DNA from: Nitrospira sp. ST-bin5
GTDB taxonomy: Bacteria; Nitrospirota; Nitrospiria; Nitrospirales; Nitrospiraceae
Direction: 5' to 3'
Assembly (NCBI GenBank): GCA_002083555.1
Contig: MSXN01000009.1
Location: forward strand, 1 to 64,000
DNA length: 64,000 bases
Numbering within the stretch: position 1 is the first letter of the stretch; each line of letters begins with the position of its first letter. Shown here one piece after another: positions 50,830-59,513 of this stretch. The translations under genes were made by a program, and so were the position numbers. The notes below the pieces were generated by a model, which was given only the letters and a program-made list of their open reading frames with translations, did not search any database and was not told the origin of the DNA.

Positions 50830-52827
50830 TTGGCCCTTGATCGGACAAAAGTTCTCCAAAGTGCGCAGTTGTTGGCCGCTAAAGGCCAGTACGACGCGGC
50901 TATCGCTGAGTGGCGGAAGCTGGCCGGAGAAGCTCCGAACGACGGCAGCATTCACAACTCGATCGGCGATCTCCATCTCAAACGCAACGCCGTGCCAGAA
51001 GCCATCACCGCATTCCTTCAAGCGGCAGCCGGTTTCCGATCGGAAGGCGCAACGCTGAAGGCGATCGCGACCTACAAAAAGATTCTTAAAGTCGATCCCA
51101 CCCGGTACGAAGTCTATCGCCATCTCGGTGACCTCAATGCGGAACGTGGATTGTTGAGCAGCGCCGTCCAGGACTATCTCACGCTCGGCAAGTACTACCT
51201 CAAGGAACGCAAGGGCAAAGAAGCCCTCGAGGTCTATAAGAAAATTGTCAGTCAGGACCCCTCCAATCTCGACGCGCAGCAGCGTGTGGCGGAGCTGTGC
51301 CTCCAAGAAAATCTTCAGGACGAAGCGACCAAGGTCTATCTGCAACTCGGGCGCGAGCGATCGGCGCAGGGCCGCTACGATGAGGCGAAGGATGCCTATC
51401 TCGCCGTGCTCCGGATCGATCCGAAGAACAACGAAGCCGCTCAGTTTGTCGAGGGTGCGCAAAAAGGCGGGGCTGCTCCGGGAAAGCCCGCAGCGTCCGG
51501 CCATATGGTCACTATGGCAAGCCGGCCATCGGAGCCGTTGGATCTGCTTGCGGAAGCGACGCGCCGGATGGATGAACAACAGTATGCCGGAGCGGAAGCG
51601 ATTCTTAACCAGTTGCTGACGCGGGAACCGGGGAATCCTCAGGTGTGTCAGTTGCTCGCGCGATTGCATTTGCAGCGTGGCGATGTGCAGGTGGCCTTGG
51701 GAGAATATCGTTTTCTGGCCGGCGCGGCGCTCCGTGCCCAGGATTATCCATTGGCGGAAGCGCTGGTCTCGGAGTTCCTGGCTGCCGAGCCCAATTCTGT
51801 TCCGCTTATTGAATTGTCAGCTGAACTCTTCGAGGAAAAAGGCGATTCCGCTGCTGCCGCACAGCAGTATGCGAGGGCGGTGGAACTGCTGTTGCTTCAT
51901 CCCGAAGCAGGGATGGAGAGTTTGCACGAAGAGCTCTTTGAGAAGGTGAAGGTACTTGCCCCGGACTCAGATTTGGTCACGCGCTTGACCGTGCTCATGG
52001 GTGGGGAGGCGCCGGCCGAGTCGGCGAGTGCGGTCGAGCCGGTCGTAGAGTCAGTGGCGGAACCGGTCGCGCCTGATGCAGCGCCGGTTGCATACCCATC
52101 GGCTGCCGAGCCTCCGACATTCACGCTGGACGGAGCGGTTCCGGACGATCATCCGTTTACCGCCAAGCCCGTCAAGCCGGCCGGGGCATGGGATCTGCCC
52201 ATCAACGACGTCGTGCCGGCCTTCGGTGCGGCGGCGAGTGCGGTCGAACCGGCAGCGGAAGAAGCGGTAGCAGTAGAGGCGGGCGTGGCGGCAGGTGATG
52301 AGCCGCAGTCTCAAGGCGCCTGGCTGACGAGCATTCCGGATGACGCGCCCCAGCACATCGAGCCTGTGTCCGTCGAACCGATGGCGATGCAGCCGAGTGC
52401 GAATGAGGCGGTACCGGCGGAGGCTTCGGCGCCAACCCCCGACTATGAAGCGCATTTCACGTTGGGGATCGCCTACAAGAACATGGGGCTGTACGAAGAC
52501 GCGATGGACGAGTTTCATGTGTCCAAGTCCGCCGATTCGTTCTACCTGGATTCCTGCCTGATGACCGCGCTCTGTCTCAAGGACCAGCGTGCGTATGCAC
52601 AGGCGATTCGCGGCTTGGAGGCGGTCCTGTCGGATCCTCGCTGCCAGGGTGCGAAGGGGCAGGCGGTTCGCTACGAGTTGGGGATGTTGTATGAAGCCGA
52701 GTCGCAATGGGAGCAGGCGGTCAGCACCTATCAGCTGATCCCGTCGTTCCATGATGTGCCCCAGCGGCTGGAGTCCCTTCGAGGCAAGGCGCAAGCCGAT
52801 CCGAAAGAGTTCCGTCTGGCCAGCTAA
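50830..52827 (+). CDS. TPR-repeat protein
   Basis: A 665-residue protein from TTG 50830 with an AGAGG ribosome site. Tetratricopeptide helix pairs occupy about residues 1-200 (for example YDAAIAEWRKLAGEAPNDGSIHNSIGDLHLKRNAVPEAI, YEVYRHLGDLNAERGLLSSAVQDYLTLGKYYLKERKGKEALEVYKKIVSQDP) and about 230-390. A long Ala/Glu/Val/Pro-rich linker (about 395-540) leads to a final TPR group (YEAHFTLGIAYKNMGLYEDAMDEFHVSKS). There is no signal peptide. It probably scaffolds a protein complex in the cytoplasm; partner unknown. Confidence 0.9.
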   Translation: MALDRTKVLQSAQLLAAKGQYDAAIAEWRKLAGEAPNDGSIHNSIGDLHLKRNAVPEAITAFLQAAAGFRSEGATLKAIATYKKILKVDPTRYEVYRHLGDLNAERGLLSSAVQDYLTLGKYYLKERKGKEALEVYKKIVSQDPSNLDAQQRVAELCLQENLQDEATKVYLQLGRERSAQGRYDEAKDAYLAVLRIDPKNNEAAQFVEGAQKGGAAPGKPAASGHMVTMASRPSEPLDLLAEATRRMDEQQYAGAEAILNQLLTREPGNPQVCQLLARLHLQRGDVQVALGEYRFLAGAALRAQDYPLAEALVSEFLAAEPNSVPLIELSAELFEEKGDSAAAAQQYARAVELLLLHPEAGMESLHEELFEKVKVLAPDSDLVTRLTVLMGGEAPAESASAVEPVVESVAEPVAPDAAPVAYPSAAEPPTFTLDGAVPDDHPFTAKPVKPAGAWDLPINDVVPAFGAAASAVEPAAEEAVAVEAGVAAGDEPQSQGAWLTSIPDDAPQHIEPVSVEPMAMQPSANEAVPAEASAPTPDYEAHFTLGIAYKNMGLYEDAMDEFHVSKSADSFYLDSCLMTALCLKDQRAYAQAIRGLEAVLSDPRCQGAKGQAVRYELGMLYEAESQWEQAVSTYQLIPSFHDVPQRLESLRGKAQADPKEFRLAS

Positions 52828-52829
52828 TC

Positions 52830-53798
52830 CTACCGGGTTACCGGATTCAGTGGAGGCCGGCCTCCGAGCACTGCCGCAATATTTTCCACACAGATCATGC
52901 CCATCTTGATGCGCGCGTCGAGCGTGGCGGATCCCAGATGGGGCAGCAGCACGACGTTCGAGAGTTGCTCCAACCCCGACAGAATCACCGGCTCCTGTTC
53001 ATAGACATCGAGCCCTGTTCCGGCAATCGTGCCCTGTTGCAAGGCGGCGAGGAGGGCAGCTTCATCGATGACCGGGCCGCGGGATGTGTTGATCAGAAAG
53101 GCGGTGGATTTCATCCTGGCCAGCTCGCGCGATCCAATGAGATGCCGCGTCGCCTCCGATAGGGGCACATGCAACGAGAGGAAGTCGGCTTGTTCAAGCA
53201 CGTCCTCTATTGGCCGATGAACCCAAGTCGATACACCGGGCGGAGGGGAGCAGGGTCGGCGGCTTGTATAGATCACCGGCATGCGAAACCCTTGCGCACG
53301 TTGCGCGACCGCTTGCCCGATCCGTCCCATGCCGATGATGCCGAGCGTCTTTCCTGTCACATCCGTCCCCAGCATTTGAGTCGGCGCCCACCCAGGCCAG
53401 GTCCCGAAGCGGGCCCACCGGTCGCCTTCCACCACCCGCCGGGCCACCGCCAGAATTAGCGCCCATGTCAGGTCCGCCGTGGCATCCGTCAGAACATCCG
53501 GCGTATTCGTCACCACGATACCGCGGCGCGTGGCGGCAGCCACATCGATGTTGTTGTATCCCACTGCATAGTTCGCGACGATCTTCAGGCGCGGCGCACC
53601 GGCGAGCAACTCGTCGGAGATCGGGTCGGCCAGTGTGCAGATAACGGCGTCAGCTTGCGCGAAGCCCCGGCGCTGATCGTCGCCGGTAGGAATCCGGTTT
53701 TCCACCGGTTCGGCCACGAGGGTATAGCGCTCACGCAGAACGGTCATAACCGGCGCGGGGAGCAGGCGTGTGATGTAGACGGTTTGGGATTGGGTCAT
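52830..53798 (-). CDS. D-2-hydroxyacid dehydrogenase (glyoxylate/hydroxypyruvate reductase type)
   Basis: A 322-residue NAD(P)-dependent oxidoreductase of the D-glycerate/glyoxylate reductase group. It has the dinucleotide motif LGIIGMGRIGQAVAQRAQG, the substrate-site Arg in LINTSRGPVIDEAAL, the Glu in LDVYEQEPV and the His in VVLLPHLGSATLDAR. It likely reduces glyoxylate or hydroxypyruvate to glycolate or D-glycerate. A GlcD-like oxidase lies 2.5 kb away. A truncated copy of its first 40 or so codons lies at 54592-54709. Confidence 0.9.
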   Translation of the reverse strand: MTQSQTVYITRLLPAPVMTVLRERYTLVAEPVENRIPTGDDQRRGFAQADAVICTLADPISDELLAGAPRLKIVANYAVGYNNIDVAAATRRGIVVTNTPDVLTDATADLTWALILAVARRVVEGDRWARFGTWPGWAPTQMLGTDVTGKTLGIIGMGRIGQAVAQRAQGFRMPVIYTSRRPCSPPPGVSTWVHRPIEDVLEQADFLSLHVPLSEATRHLIGSRELARMKSTAFLINTSRGPVIDEAALLAALQQGTIAGTGLDVYEQEPVILSGLEQLSNVVLLPHLGSATLDARIKMGMICVENIAAVLGGRPPLNPVTR

Positions 53799-53883
53799 CG
53801 TATGACGATGGACGGACTAACGACAGTGCCTGATGCCTGTGCAGTGCAGGATTCCAGATGGGCCTGGCGGATCATGATCGCGG

Positions 53884-53912
53884 AGGGTAGGGCGAGGGAG
53901 GTGCAAAGTCAA
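53884..53912 (-). promoter_or_regulatory. Promoter of the D-2-hydroxyacid dehydrogenase gene
   Basis: On the minus strand, TTGACT (53912-53907) and TACCCT (53889-53884) are 17 bases apart, about 85 bases before the dehydrogenase start. The -35 is inside a block shared with the region upstream of the oxidase gene at 56333. Confidence 0.6.
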
Positions 53913-53932
53913 GCAGCGATCCCCTCGATTGC

Positions 53933-53961
53933 TTGACCCCACCGAGGGCCGCGCAGATAAT
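53933..53961 (+). promoter_or_regulatory. Promoter of the toxin-antitoxin pair
   Basis: TTGACC (53933-53938) and GATAAT (53956-53961) are 17 bases apart on the plus strand, divergent from the dehydrogenase promoter with 20 bases between the two -35 boxes. The antitoxin start is 62 bases downstream. Confidence 0.65.
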
Positions 53962-54022
53962 ATGGAGCATTGGAATCGGTCATGCGATTCGAGTATCTGT
54001 TGGGCCGAACGAAGGAAGGTGG

Positions 54023-54226
54023 ATGATGCCGACTGCCGTCAAAATGGAAGTCAGTCAGGAAACGATCATCAGAGCGGTCAAAGGTATGAGGAAATCTGTG
54101 AGACGCGTGTTCTTGGAAGATCTCATTGCTGCGACCTCCCCTGAGTATCTTCAGAGCATTCGAGAGGCGCGGCGAGATTTCAAGTCGGGAAAAGTAAAGG
54201 CCCACCATGAGGTCTTTGGCCGGTGA
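54023..54226 (+). CDS. Antitoxin of RelE-type pair
   Basis: A short protein of 67-68 residues started at ATG 54023 (or 54026) after a GGAAGG ribosome site; the longer frame runs across the promoter. It has an N-terminal beta-like segment (PTAVKMEVSQETI), helices (RRVFLEDLIAATSPEYLQSIREARRDFKSG) and ends KVKAHHEVFG, which matches the C-terminal toxin-binding tails of RelB/ParD-like antitoxins. It overlaps the toxin gene by 4 bases. The DNA-binding class cannot be assigned. Confidence 0.75.
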   Translation: MMPTAVKMEVSQETIIRAVKGMRKSVRRVFLEDLIAATSPEYLQSIREARRDFKSGKVKAHHEVFGR

Positions 54227-54477
54227 AATACCGTTTGGTCTATACCCACCGGGCAATTCGGGATATCGATGCGCTTGAGTTGAAGGTAAAACAGCGCATC
54301 GGCAAAACTCTCCTCCGTTACGAATCCGATCCTCTCAAGTATGCCGAGCCGCTCAAACAATCGGAATTGGGCTCCTACCGATTTCGCATCGGTGATTATC
54401 GCGTCATCTTCGATCTGGAAGGAGTTCAGATTGTGGTGTTGCGCGTGGGACATCGGCGAGAGATCTATAAGCGGTAG
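54223..54477 (+). CDS. RelE/ParE-family toxin
   Basis: An 84-residue toxin beginning with GTG 54223 in the antitoxin stop region. It shows the RelE fold: MKYRLVYTHRAIRDIDALELKVKQRIGKTLLR, YAEPLKQSELGSYRFRIGDYRVIFDLEG, then VLRVGHRREIYKR. RelE members cut mRNA in the ribosome, and ParE members poison gyrase; the YRFRIGDYRVIF block fits the RelE group. The pair is likely mobile or recently inserted, given its flanking repeats. Confidence 0.9.
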   Translation: MKYRLVYTHRAIRDIDALELKVKQRIGKTLLRYESDPLKYAEPLKQSELGSYRFRIGDYRVIFDLEGVQIVVLRVGHRREIYKR

Positions 54478-54591
54478 GCACGCCATCGGTCCGGCTCCTC
54501 TCCTCCAGGTCTTCAGTACGCTCGACGAGGAAGTCAGGGTGTACCAAAGCAAGCAACGACCTCATCTCCTCTTTTAATCCCTGTCGCTGGT

Positions 54592-54709
54592 CATCGCCGG
54601 TAGGGATCTGGCTTCCCACCGGTTCGGCCACGAGGGTATAGCGCTCACGTAGAGCTGCCATAACCGGCGCGGGGAGCAGGCGTGTGATGTAGAGCGTGGA
54701 ACGGGACAT
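54592..54709 (-). pseudogene. Truncated 5' copy of the D-2-hydroxyacid dehydrogenase gene
   Basis: The frame opening at 54709 gives SRSTLYITRLLPAPVMAALRERYTLVAEPV then IPTGDDQR, which matches the first 40 or so residues of the full gene at 53798 (SQTVYITRLLPAPVMTVLRERYTLVAEPV...IPTGDDQRRG). The DNA copies are about 118 bp. After IPTGDDQR the frames diverge and run into the toxin gene. It is a gene remnant on the far side of the toxin-antitoxin pair. The rest of the gap to 54826 shows nothing I recognise. Confidence 0.85.
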
Positions 54710-54826
54710 AATGCCTCCAGCGGCGGCATTGTACGGGAAGCCGCTGGTCTATAACCAGCCGGACGGAGGGTGAGGTGTGACAGAGGGTTGATAGGAGGCA
54801 TGTTGATCGCTAGGGACGCGTGGCGA

Positions 54827-55945
54827 TCACCGTGCGAGGAGTTCGAATTTGCCGAGGGGTTTGGCGCGGCCGTTGAGGAGGATATCCACCCGATGTGGCC
54901 CCGGATAATGTTTGCGGGTGGTCATGGGCTTAAGAGATACCGTCTTCTTAAGGGCGACGCTGGCGCGCGGGGCAAGTTCGATCGTCTTGAGTTTGAAGAC
55001 TTTCGGCGTCGTCGAGCCGTTGGCCTTTACAAAATGGATTTGGAAATCGACCATCACTCTCTGCGGTTTCGATAGGGCGTTCTTGAGCTCGAACGCCACA
55101 GTCACAGACTGGCCCACTCGTACCTGGCTTGGCGTGATGGAGTTCTGTCGCACGACCACGTTCGCTTCATGTCCTGCGCCCAGCACATGCAACGCTCCAG
55201 GCTCGCCCCGTTTCACCGCCGAACGTAAGGCATGTCGGATCAACCAGCGCCGCTCCTCAGTCGCGTTCTTCATCCACTTCTTGGCGGTCTGGGCCAGCAA
55301 GGCCGGATGGTCCTTCCCGATGTCGTTCAGATTGTTCGCTACCGATCGGCGCACGTAGAGTTCCGGGTCGTCTTTCAGCAAGTCGAGCAGGGCGAGCACG
55401 GGCTGCGGGTTTGCCTGAAACTCTCGCAAGCGCGGGGCCCAAGGCAACCGCGGCCTCGTGCCTTCGGAGACCAGTCGGCGAACGTCAGGACTGGGATCGG
55501 TCGCCCATTGGGTCAGTCGCGCCAACGTGGCCTCTCGATGTCGCTCCAGAAAGGGGCGAATGCTGAACTCGGCGGTAAAGCGTTGCGTCAATTCGTACTG
55601 CGCCCTCATCGAAGGCTCGAAATGGTCGAGCCCATAGTCCTGCACGAACATGGTGTGCGGCATATAGAAGAAGGGCGCCATCCCTCCGTCGCCCGCTTGC
55701 TTCGGGACATCGGGGCCGAGCGAAGCCAGGAGGATCTCGATGGCCTCTTCGTAGTCACTTGGAAGATGCTGGCGCAACGCCCGTGCGATGTGCCGCCCGC
55801 GCGGCATGAGTTCCAGCGGTTCATAATTTTTTAGCGCCGTGCGAAGAAACTGGGCCTTGGGAAAGGCGGGATAGACCGCGACGATCATCTCGGCAATGGT
55901 GCGGGGAATATTGGCACCGAAATGATTCTTGAGCGGTTCAGCCAC
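54827..55945 (-). CDS. AlkD-like HEAT-repeat protein (DNA alkylation repair family)
   Basis: A 372-residue protein. Residues of about 100-235 have helical repeats of AlkD/HEAT type (FTAEFSIRPFLERHREATLARLTQWATDPSPDVRRLVSEGTRPRLPW, DPELYVRRSVANNLNDIGKDHPALLAQTAKKWM, RWLIRHALRSAVKRGEPGALHVLG). AlkD family members excise alkylated bases; this one lacks clear active-site evidence by eye. A C-terminal beta domain (about 255-372: VTVAFELKNALSKPQRVMVDFQIHFVKANGSTTPKVFKLKTIEL) is an unusual addition for AlkD. Confidence 0.75.
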   Translation of the reverse strand: MAEPLKNHFGANIPRTIAEMIVAVYPAFPKAQFLRTALKNYEPLELMPRGRHIARALRQHLPSDYEEAIEILLASLGPDVPKQAGDGGMAPFFYMPHTMFVQDYGLDHFEPSMRAQYELTQRFTAEFSIRPFLERHREATLARLTQWATDPSPDVRRLVSEGTRPRLPWAPRLREFQANPQPVLALLDLLKDDPELYVRRSVANNLNDIGKDHPALLAQTAKKWMKNATEERRWLIRHALRSAVKRGEPGALHVLGAGHEANVVVRQNSITPSQVRVGQSVTVAFELKNALSKPQRVMVDFQIHFVKANGSTTPKVFKLKTIELAPRASVALKKTVSLKPMTTRKHYPGPHRVDILLNGRAKPLGKFELLAR

Positions 55946-56136
55946 GGGATGAATCCTTTGAATCTTGTTTGAGCAAACGGCCGGGACATTTTACTGATGC
56001 AGAGAGGTTGGGTCTATGGGTGGGGAGGAGAAGGGTAGCCTGGTCGTTCTCCTGCTCGCGGAACAGAGAGGGGATGGAGTCTGATGATCTTCTTTGCTCG
56101 CGCAACGCGCAGGATTGTTTTACTTGTTTATTTGGT

Positions 56137-56198
56137 TTGTTTGGTTTCTCTGGTTCAGGCACCCAAATAAACTAGATCAACCAGAAAAACCAGACCAA
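56137..56198. repeat. Imperfect inverted repeat, T-rich/A-rich
   Basis: The left arm TTGTTTGGTTTCTCTGGTT (56137-56155) and the right arm AACCAGAAAAACCAGACCAA (56179-56198) are near-reverse complements around a 23-base spacer. Preceding T-rich units (TTTGTTTATTTGG) add more of the same type. It lies in the 390-base gap between the AlkD-like gene and the oxidase; it may be a dispersed palindromic element. Confidence 0.6.
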
Positions 56199-56220
56199 TC
56201 CGAGTAGATGGGGTCGTTGC

Positions 56221-56249
56221 TTGACTTTGCACTTCCAGAATTCTGAATG
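56221..56249 (+). promoter_or_regulatory. Promoter-like block before the GlcD-GlcF fusion
   Basis: TTGACT at 56221-56226 is followed 17 bases later by a poor -10 (TGAATG, 56244-56249). The surrounding segment 56210-56236 is nearly identical to the reversed block in front of the D-2-hydroxyacid dehydrogenase. Confidence 0.4.
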
Positions 56250-56332
56250 CAGGACAGGTGCGAACGAATTGCCGGTTGCCTCGCTCTTGTTCTCTCTCTC
56301 TCTGTCCGTCTAGAATGCCCCACGCTTGAACT

Positions 56333-59179
56333 ATGACTGCGCCAACTCTCATTCTGCCAGACCGTTCCCGCGCGATTGCGGCTGATCTTCGCGCCCAACT
56401 CGGTTCCGAAAAAGTTAAAGACGATTTCCCCACCAAGACGGCCTATGCCGTCGATGCCAGCATTTACCGCATGGTGCCCCAGGCCGTGGTGCTGGTGGAG
56501 TCCGAAGACGACATCGCGAAGACCATCCGCTATGCGGTGGCTCGCGGCATTCCGCTCACGCCGCGCGCCGCCGGGACGAATCTCACCGGGTCGGCCGTCG
56601 GGAGCGGCATCATTCTCGATGTGTCGCGGTTGAACCGGATTCTTGAAGTGAATCGCGAAGAACGCTGGGCGCGGGTGCAGCCGGGCATCGTCCTGGCGGA
56701 ATTGAATAAACAATTGGCCCGGCAGGGGCTCTTGTTCGGGCCCGATCCCTCCAGCGGCGACATGTGCAAGCTCGGCGGGATGCTGGCGAATAACTCATCC
56801 GGGCCGCATACGCTCTGCTATGGGTCGGTGAAAGACAATGTCCATCGGCTCCGCCTGTGCCTGGAATCGGGAACGTGGCTGGAGGCGAAATCCTACGCGC
56901 TGAACGATCCGACTCTGGAGCGGCTGCTGTCGACGATTCCGGCCTTGCGGGACGTGCTGGTTCTGGCTCAGTCCCATGCGGACCTCATCAGCGGCAAGCG
57001 CCCGACGGTCAGCAAGAACAGCTGTGGCTATAACCTGTTCGGCCTGGTCGACGGGTTGGCGCAGGGGCAGTTCGATCTCCCGAAATTATTTGTCGGCAGC
57101 GAAGGCACGCTGGGCGTGGTGAGTGAAGCCACGCTCCGGCTGGTCGAGAAACCGAAAGCGACGCTCACGGCCTTGATCCATTTCCGGCATCTGGAGGATG
57201 TGGGGGCGGCTGTGCCGCTGCTGCTGGCCTTGCAGCCGAGTGCGCTTGAGGTCATGGACGCCAACACCCTCGACCTGATCGGGCGCGCGAAGCATGGCAT
57301 TCCCGCCGATGCGGCGGCCACCTTGCTGGCTGAACTCGATGCCGACTCGCTCGCGGTGGATCTGCATGAGCGGGCGGAACAGATGGCAACCGCCTGCCGG
57401 CCGTTCCGTCTCGCGGCCGACCTGACGCTGGCCTTCGATCCCGAGCAGCGCGAGCAATTGTGGAAGGCGCGCAAAGCCCTCTATCCCACCCTCTACCGGT
57501 TCGATCCGCGCAAGAAGCCGATCAACTTTGTGGATGATGTGGTGGTGCGGGCGGAGCGGATCAGCGAACTGATTCACTATCTGGAAGAGTACTTTGCTGG
57601 GCAGAAGGTACCGGTGGCGATCTTCGGTCATATCGGGAACGGGAACGCGCATATCGTGCCGCTGCTCGACGTAAACGATCGCCAGGATTTCGACAAGATG
57701 GTGCTGGCCTATCGGGAGATTCATTCGACGGTCCTGGACCGCTTCGGCGGCTCCATTTGCGGGGAACATGGCGACGGGCGGATTCGCGCCGAGTATGTCA
57801 GGAAGATGTTCGGCGAGGAGCTGTACGGGTTGTTTGTCGACGTGAAGCGGGCTTTCGATCCCGGCAACGTGCTGAATCCCGGCATCAAGATCAGCGAAGC
57901 CTCGTTCACCGAGCATATCGATTACACCAGGCTCTCGAAATCCTGCGCGACCTGCGCGAAGTGCAACGCGGTCTGTCCTGTCTACGATGTCTTTCAGTCG
58001 GAAGACATGAGCTCGCGCGGCTGGTTCGAGATCGTCACGTCGAAGGACTACAGCTATCTCAACTCCAAGCGGGTGGTCGAGGCCTGTGTGAACTGCAAAT
58101 CCTGCCGGACGGCGTGCCCGGCGGGCGTCGATGTGTCCGACCTGATTCTAAAAAAGCGGGCGGAGCATCCCAACCGCCTGACCGGCTGGATCTTTCGCTG
58201 GCAGGCGAGGGGAAACTCGTTCGAGCCCTTCCTAAAGTTCCTGGGCCGCACGCAACGCCTGTGGGATCGGCCGGTTATCAGGCGGGTCATGGAGTGGGGC
58301 GCCTCGCTGGTGCTCAAGGCTCTTGCACCGACGGCCAAGCTGCCTCAGGAGTTGCTCCTGCCGCGCATTGCTCCAAACCAACTGCGGGAGCGGCATGCCT
58401 CGCTGATCCCGAAGTCTGGTGCTCAGCCCGCGCCGGGCGGTGTCGCCTATTTCCATGGCTGCGCCGCGAACTATTTCGATGATGGAGTCGGAGACGCAGT
58501 CATCGGGGTCTTGCGGAAGCACGGAGTCGAGCCGGCCCTGCCGCCGCAACGTTGTTCCGGCACGCCGATTCAGACCTACGGGCACCAGGACCTGACCCGT
58601 GAAGGGGCCCGGTTCAATATGCAGTCGTTTGCCTCCTACGACACGATTGTCACGGGGTGCGCCTCTTGTACGCTGATGCTGAAGGACTATCCAACGCTCT
58701 TTCCAGACGGCGATGAGCGGCGTCAGGCGGAATCTCTGGCGAAGAAGGTTGTGCATATCGCCGAATTCGTGGCGCGATCGCCGGAGCATCCGCCGATGGC
58801 GCAGGCCGCATCGCGCACCAAATGTGTCACGTATCATTCCTCCTGCCATCTGCGGGCCGCCGGCGTGACCAAAGAGCCGCGCAAGATTCTGGCTTCGTTA
58901 CCCGGCATGAACTATGCGGAGATGCCCGATGCTGATCGCTGCGCCGGTGGTGCAGGCACGTTCATCGTGAAGGATTACGACACCTCGCAGAAGATCATGG
59001 CGCGCAAGACCCGCGCGGTCGAGCAGGTCGGAGCGGAGGTCGTGGCGACCAGTTGTCCAGCCTGCATGATCCAGCTCAAGCATGGATTGCGGGAACGGGT
59101 TGAGGTGAAACATGTGGCGCAGTTGCTGAACGAAGCCTACGAGGCAGCGGAGCCGAGCAAAGGAATCTCCCAGTCATGA
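56333..59179 (+). CDS. GlcD-GlcF fusion: FAD-linked D-2-hydroxyacid oxidase with Fe-S and CCG domains
   Basis: A 948-residue oxidoreductase. Residues of about 25-200 form the PCMH-type FAD domain (RAAGTNLTGSAVGSGIILDVSRLNRI, LGGMLANNSSGPHTLCYG); about 200-490 the FAD-oxidase C domain (FVGSEGTLGVVSEATLRLV, GHIGNGNAHIVPLLDV, GSICGEHGDGRIRAEY). Two 4Fe-4S clusters follow at about 539-550 (CATCAKCNAVCP) and 584-594 (CVNCKSCRTACP). The C-terminal CCG pairs are at about 700-930 (GCAANYFDDGV, RCSGTP, CASCTLML, CAGGAGTF, CPACMIQL). Such fusions (as in Ylp/Dld-II type) oxidise glycolate, D-lactate or D-2-hydroxyglutarate and pass electrons to the chain. Confidence 0.9.
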   Translation: MTAPTLILPDRSRAIAADLRAQLGSEKVKDDFPTKTAYAVDASIYRMVPQAVVLVESEDDIAKTIRYAVARGIPLTPRAAGTNLTGSAVGSGIILDVSRLNRILEVNREERWARVQPGIVLAELNKQLARQGLLFGPDPSSGDMCKLGGMLANNSSGPHTLCYGSVKDNVHRLRLCLESGTWLEAKSYALNDPTLERLLSTIPALRDVLVLAQSHADLISGKRPTVSKNSCGYNLFGLVDGLAQGQFDLPKLFVGSEGTLGVVSEATLRLVEKPKATLTALIHFRHLEDVGAAVPLLLALQPSALEVMDANTLDLIGRAKHGIPADAAATLLAELDADSLAVDLHERAEQMATACRPFRLAADLTLAFDPEQREQLWKARKALYPTLYRFDPRKKPINFVDDVVVRAERISELIHYLEEYFAGQKVPVAIFGHIGNGNAHIVPLLDVNDRQDFDKMVLAYREIHSTVLDRFGGSICGEHGDGRIRAEYVRKMFGEELYGLFVDVKRAFDPGNVLNPGIKISEASFTEHIDYTRLSKSCATCAKCNAVCPVYDVFQSEDMSSRGWFEIVTSKDYSYLNSKRVVEACVNCKSCRTACPAGVDVSDLILKKRAEHPNRLTGWIFRWQARGNSFEPFLKFLGRTQRLWDRPVIRRVMEWGASLVLKALAPTAKLPQELLLPRIAPNQLRERHASLIPKSGAQPAPGGVAYFHGCAANYFDDGVGDAVIGVLRKHGVEPALPPQRCSGTPIQTYGHQDLTREGARFNMQSFASYDTIVTGCASCTLMLKDYPTLFPDGDERRQAESLAKKVVHIAEFVARSPEHPPMAQAASRTKCVTYHSSCHLRAAGVTKEPRKILASLPGMNYAEMPDADRCAGGAGTFIVKDYDTSQKIMARKTRAVEQVGAEVVATSCPACMIQLKHGLRERVEVKHVAQLLNEAYEAAEPSKGISQS

Positions 59180-59409
59180 AGTTGCGAAAAGCCGATTGGT
59201 GGTTTGTCCTCTTCGCTGTCGCGGTCGTCGTGGGGGTGTCGTTGCTGCCGACGCCGAAAGACCGGAACCCGGTCATTCCCAAGAATGTCGAGCATCAAGC
59301 CGTGACGGTTGAGAAAAACTGTACGACGTGCCATCAGCCCGGCGCTGCCAAGCCGCTGCCGGATCGTCACCCCAGACGGCAGGATTGTTTTCGCTGTCAC
59401 GCTAGGTGA
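59176..59409 (+). CDS. Small membrane-anchored diheme protein
   Basis: A 77-residue protein with one N-terminal membrane helix (WWFVLFAVAVVVGVSLLP) and two haem c motifs, CTTCH and CFRCH, near the C-terminus. It overlaps the GlcD-GlcF gene by 4 bases. This suggests it is the electron acceptor of that oxidase, held at the outer face of the inner membrane. It has no other resemblance that I recognise. Confidence 0.75.
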   Translation: MKLRKADWWFVLFAVAVVVGVSLLPTPKDRNPVIPKNVEHQAVTVEKNCTTCHQPGAAKPLPDRHPRRQDCFRCHAR

Positions 59410-59513
59410 GAAGCAGGGAGCTCGCAGTGAGCCCTGGAGCAGGCACCAAAAGTAGTCAGCAGGTTTGTGCTATACCATACGTGTAACGGACGTCAGGCAA
59501 AGGACGAGGAACT

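Noticed and set aside
54404..54709. A full 101-residue minus-strand gene
   Set aside because: Only its first 40 or so codons match the dehydrogenase; the rest runs into the toxin gene, so I call it a remnant.
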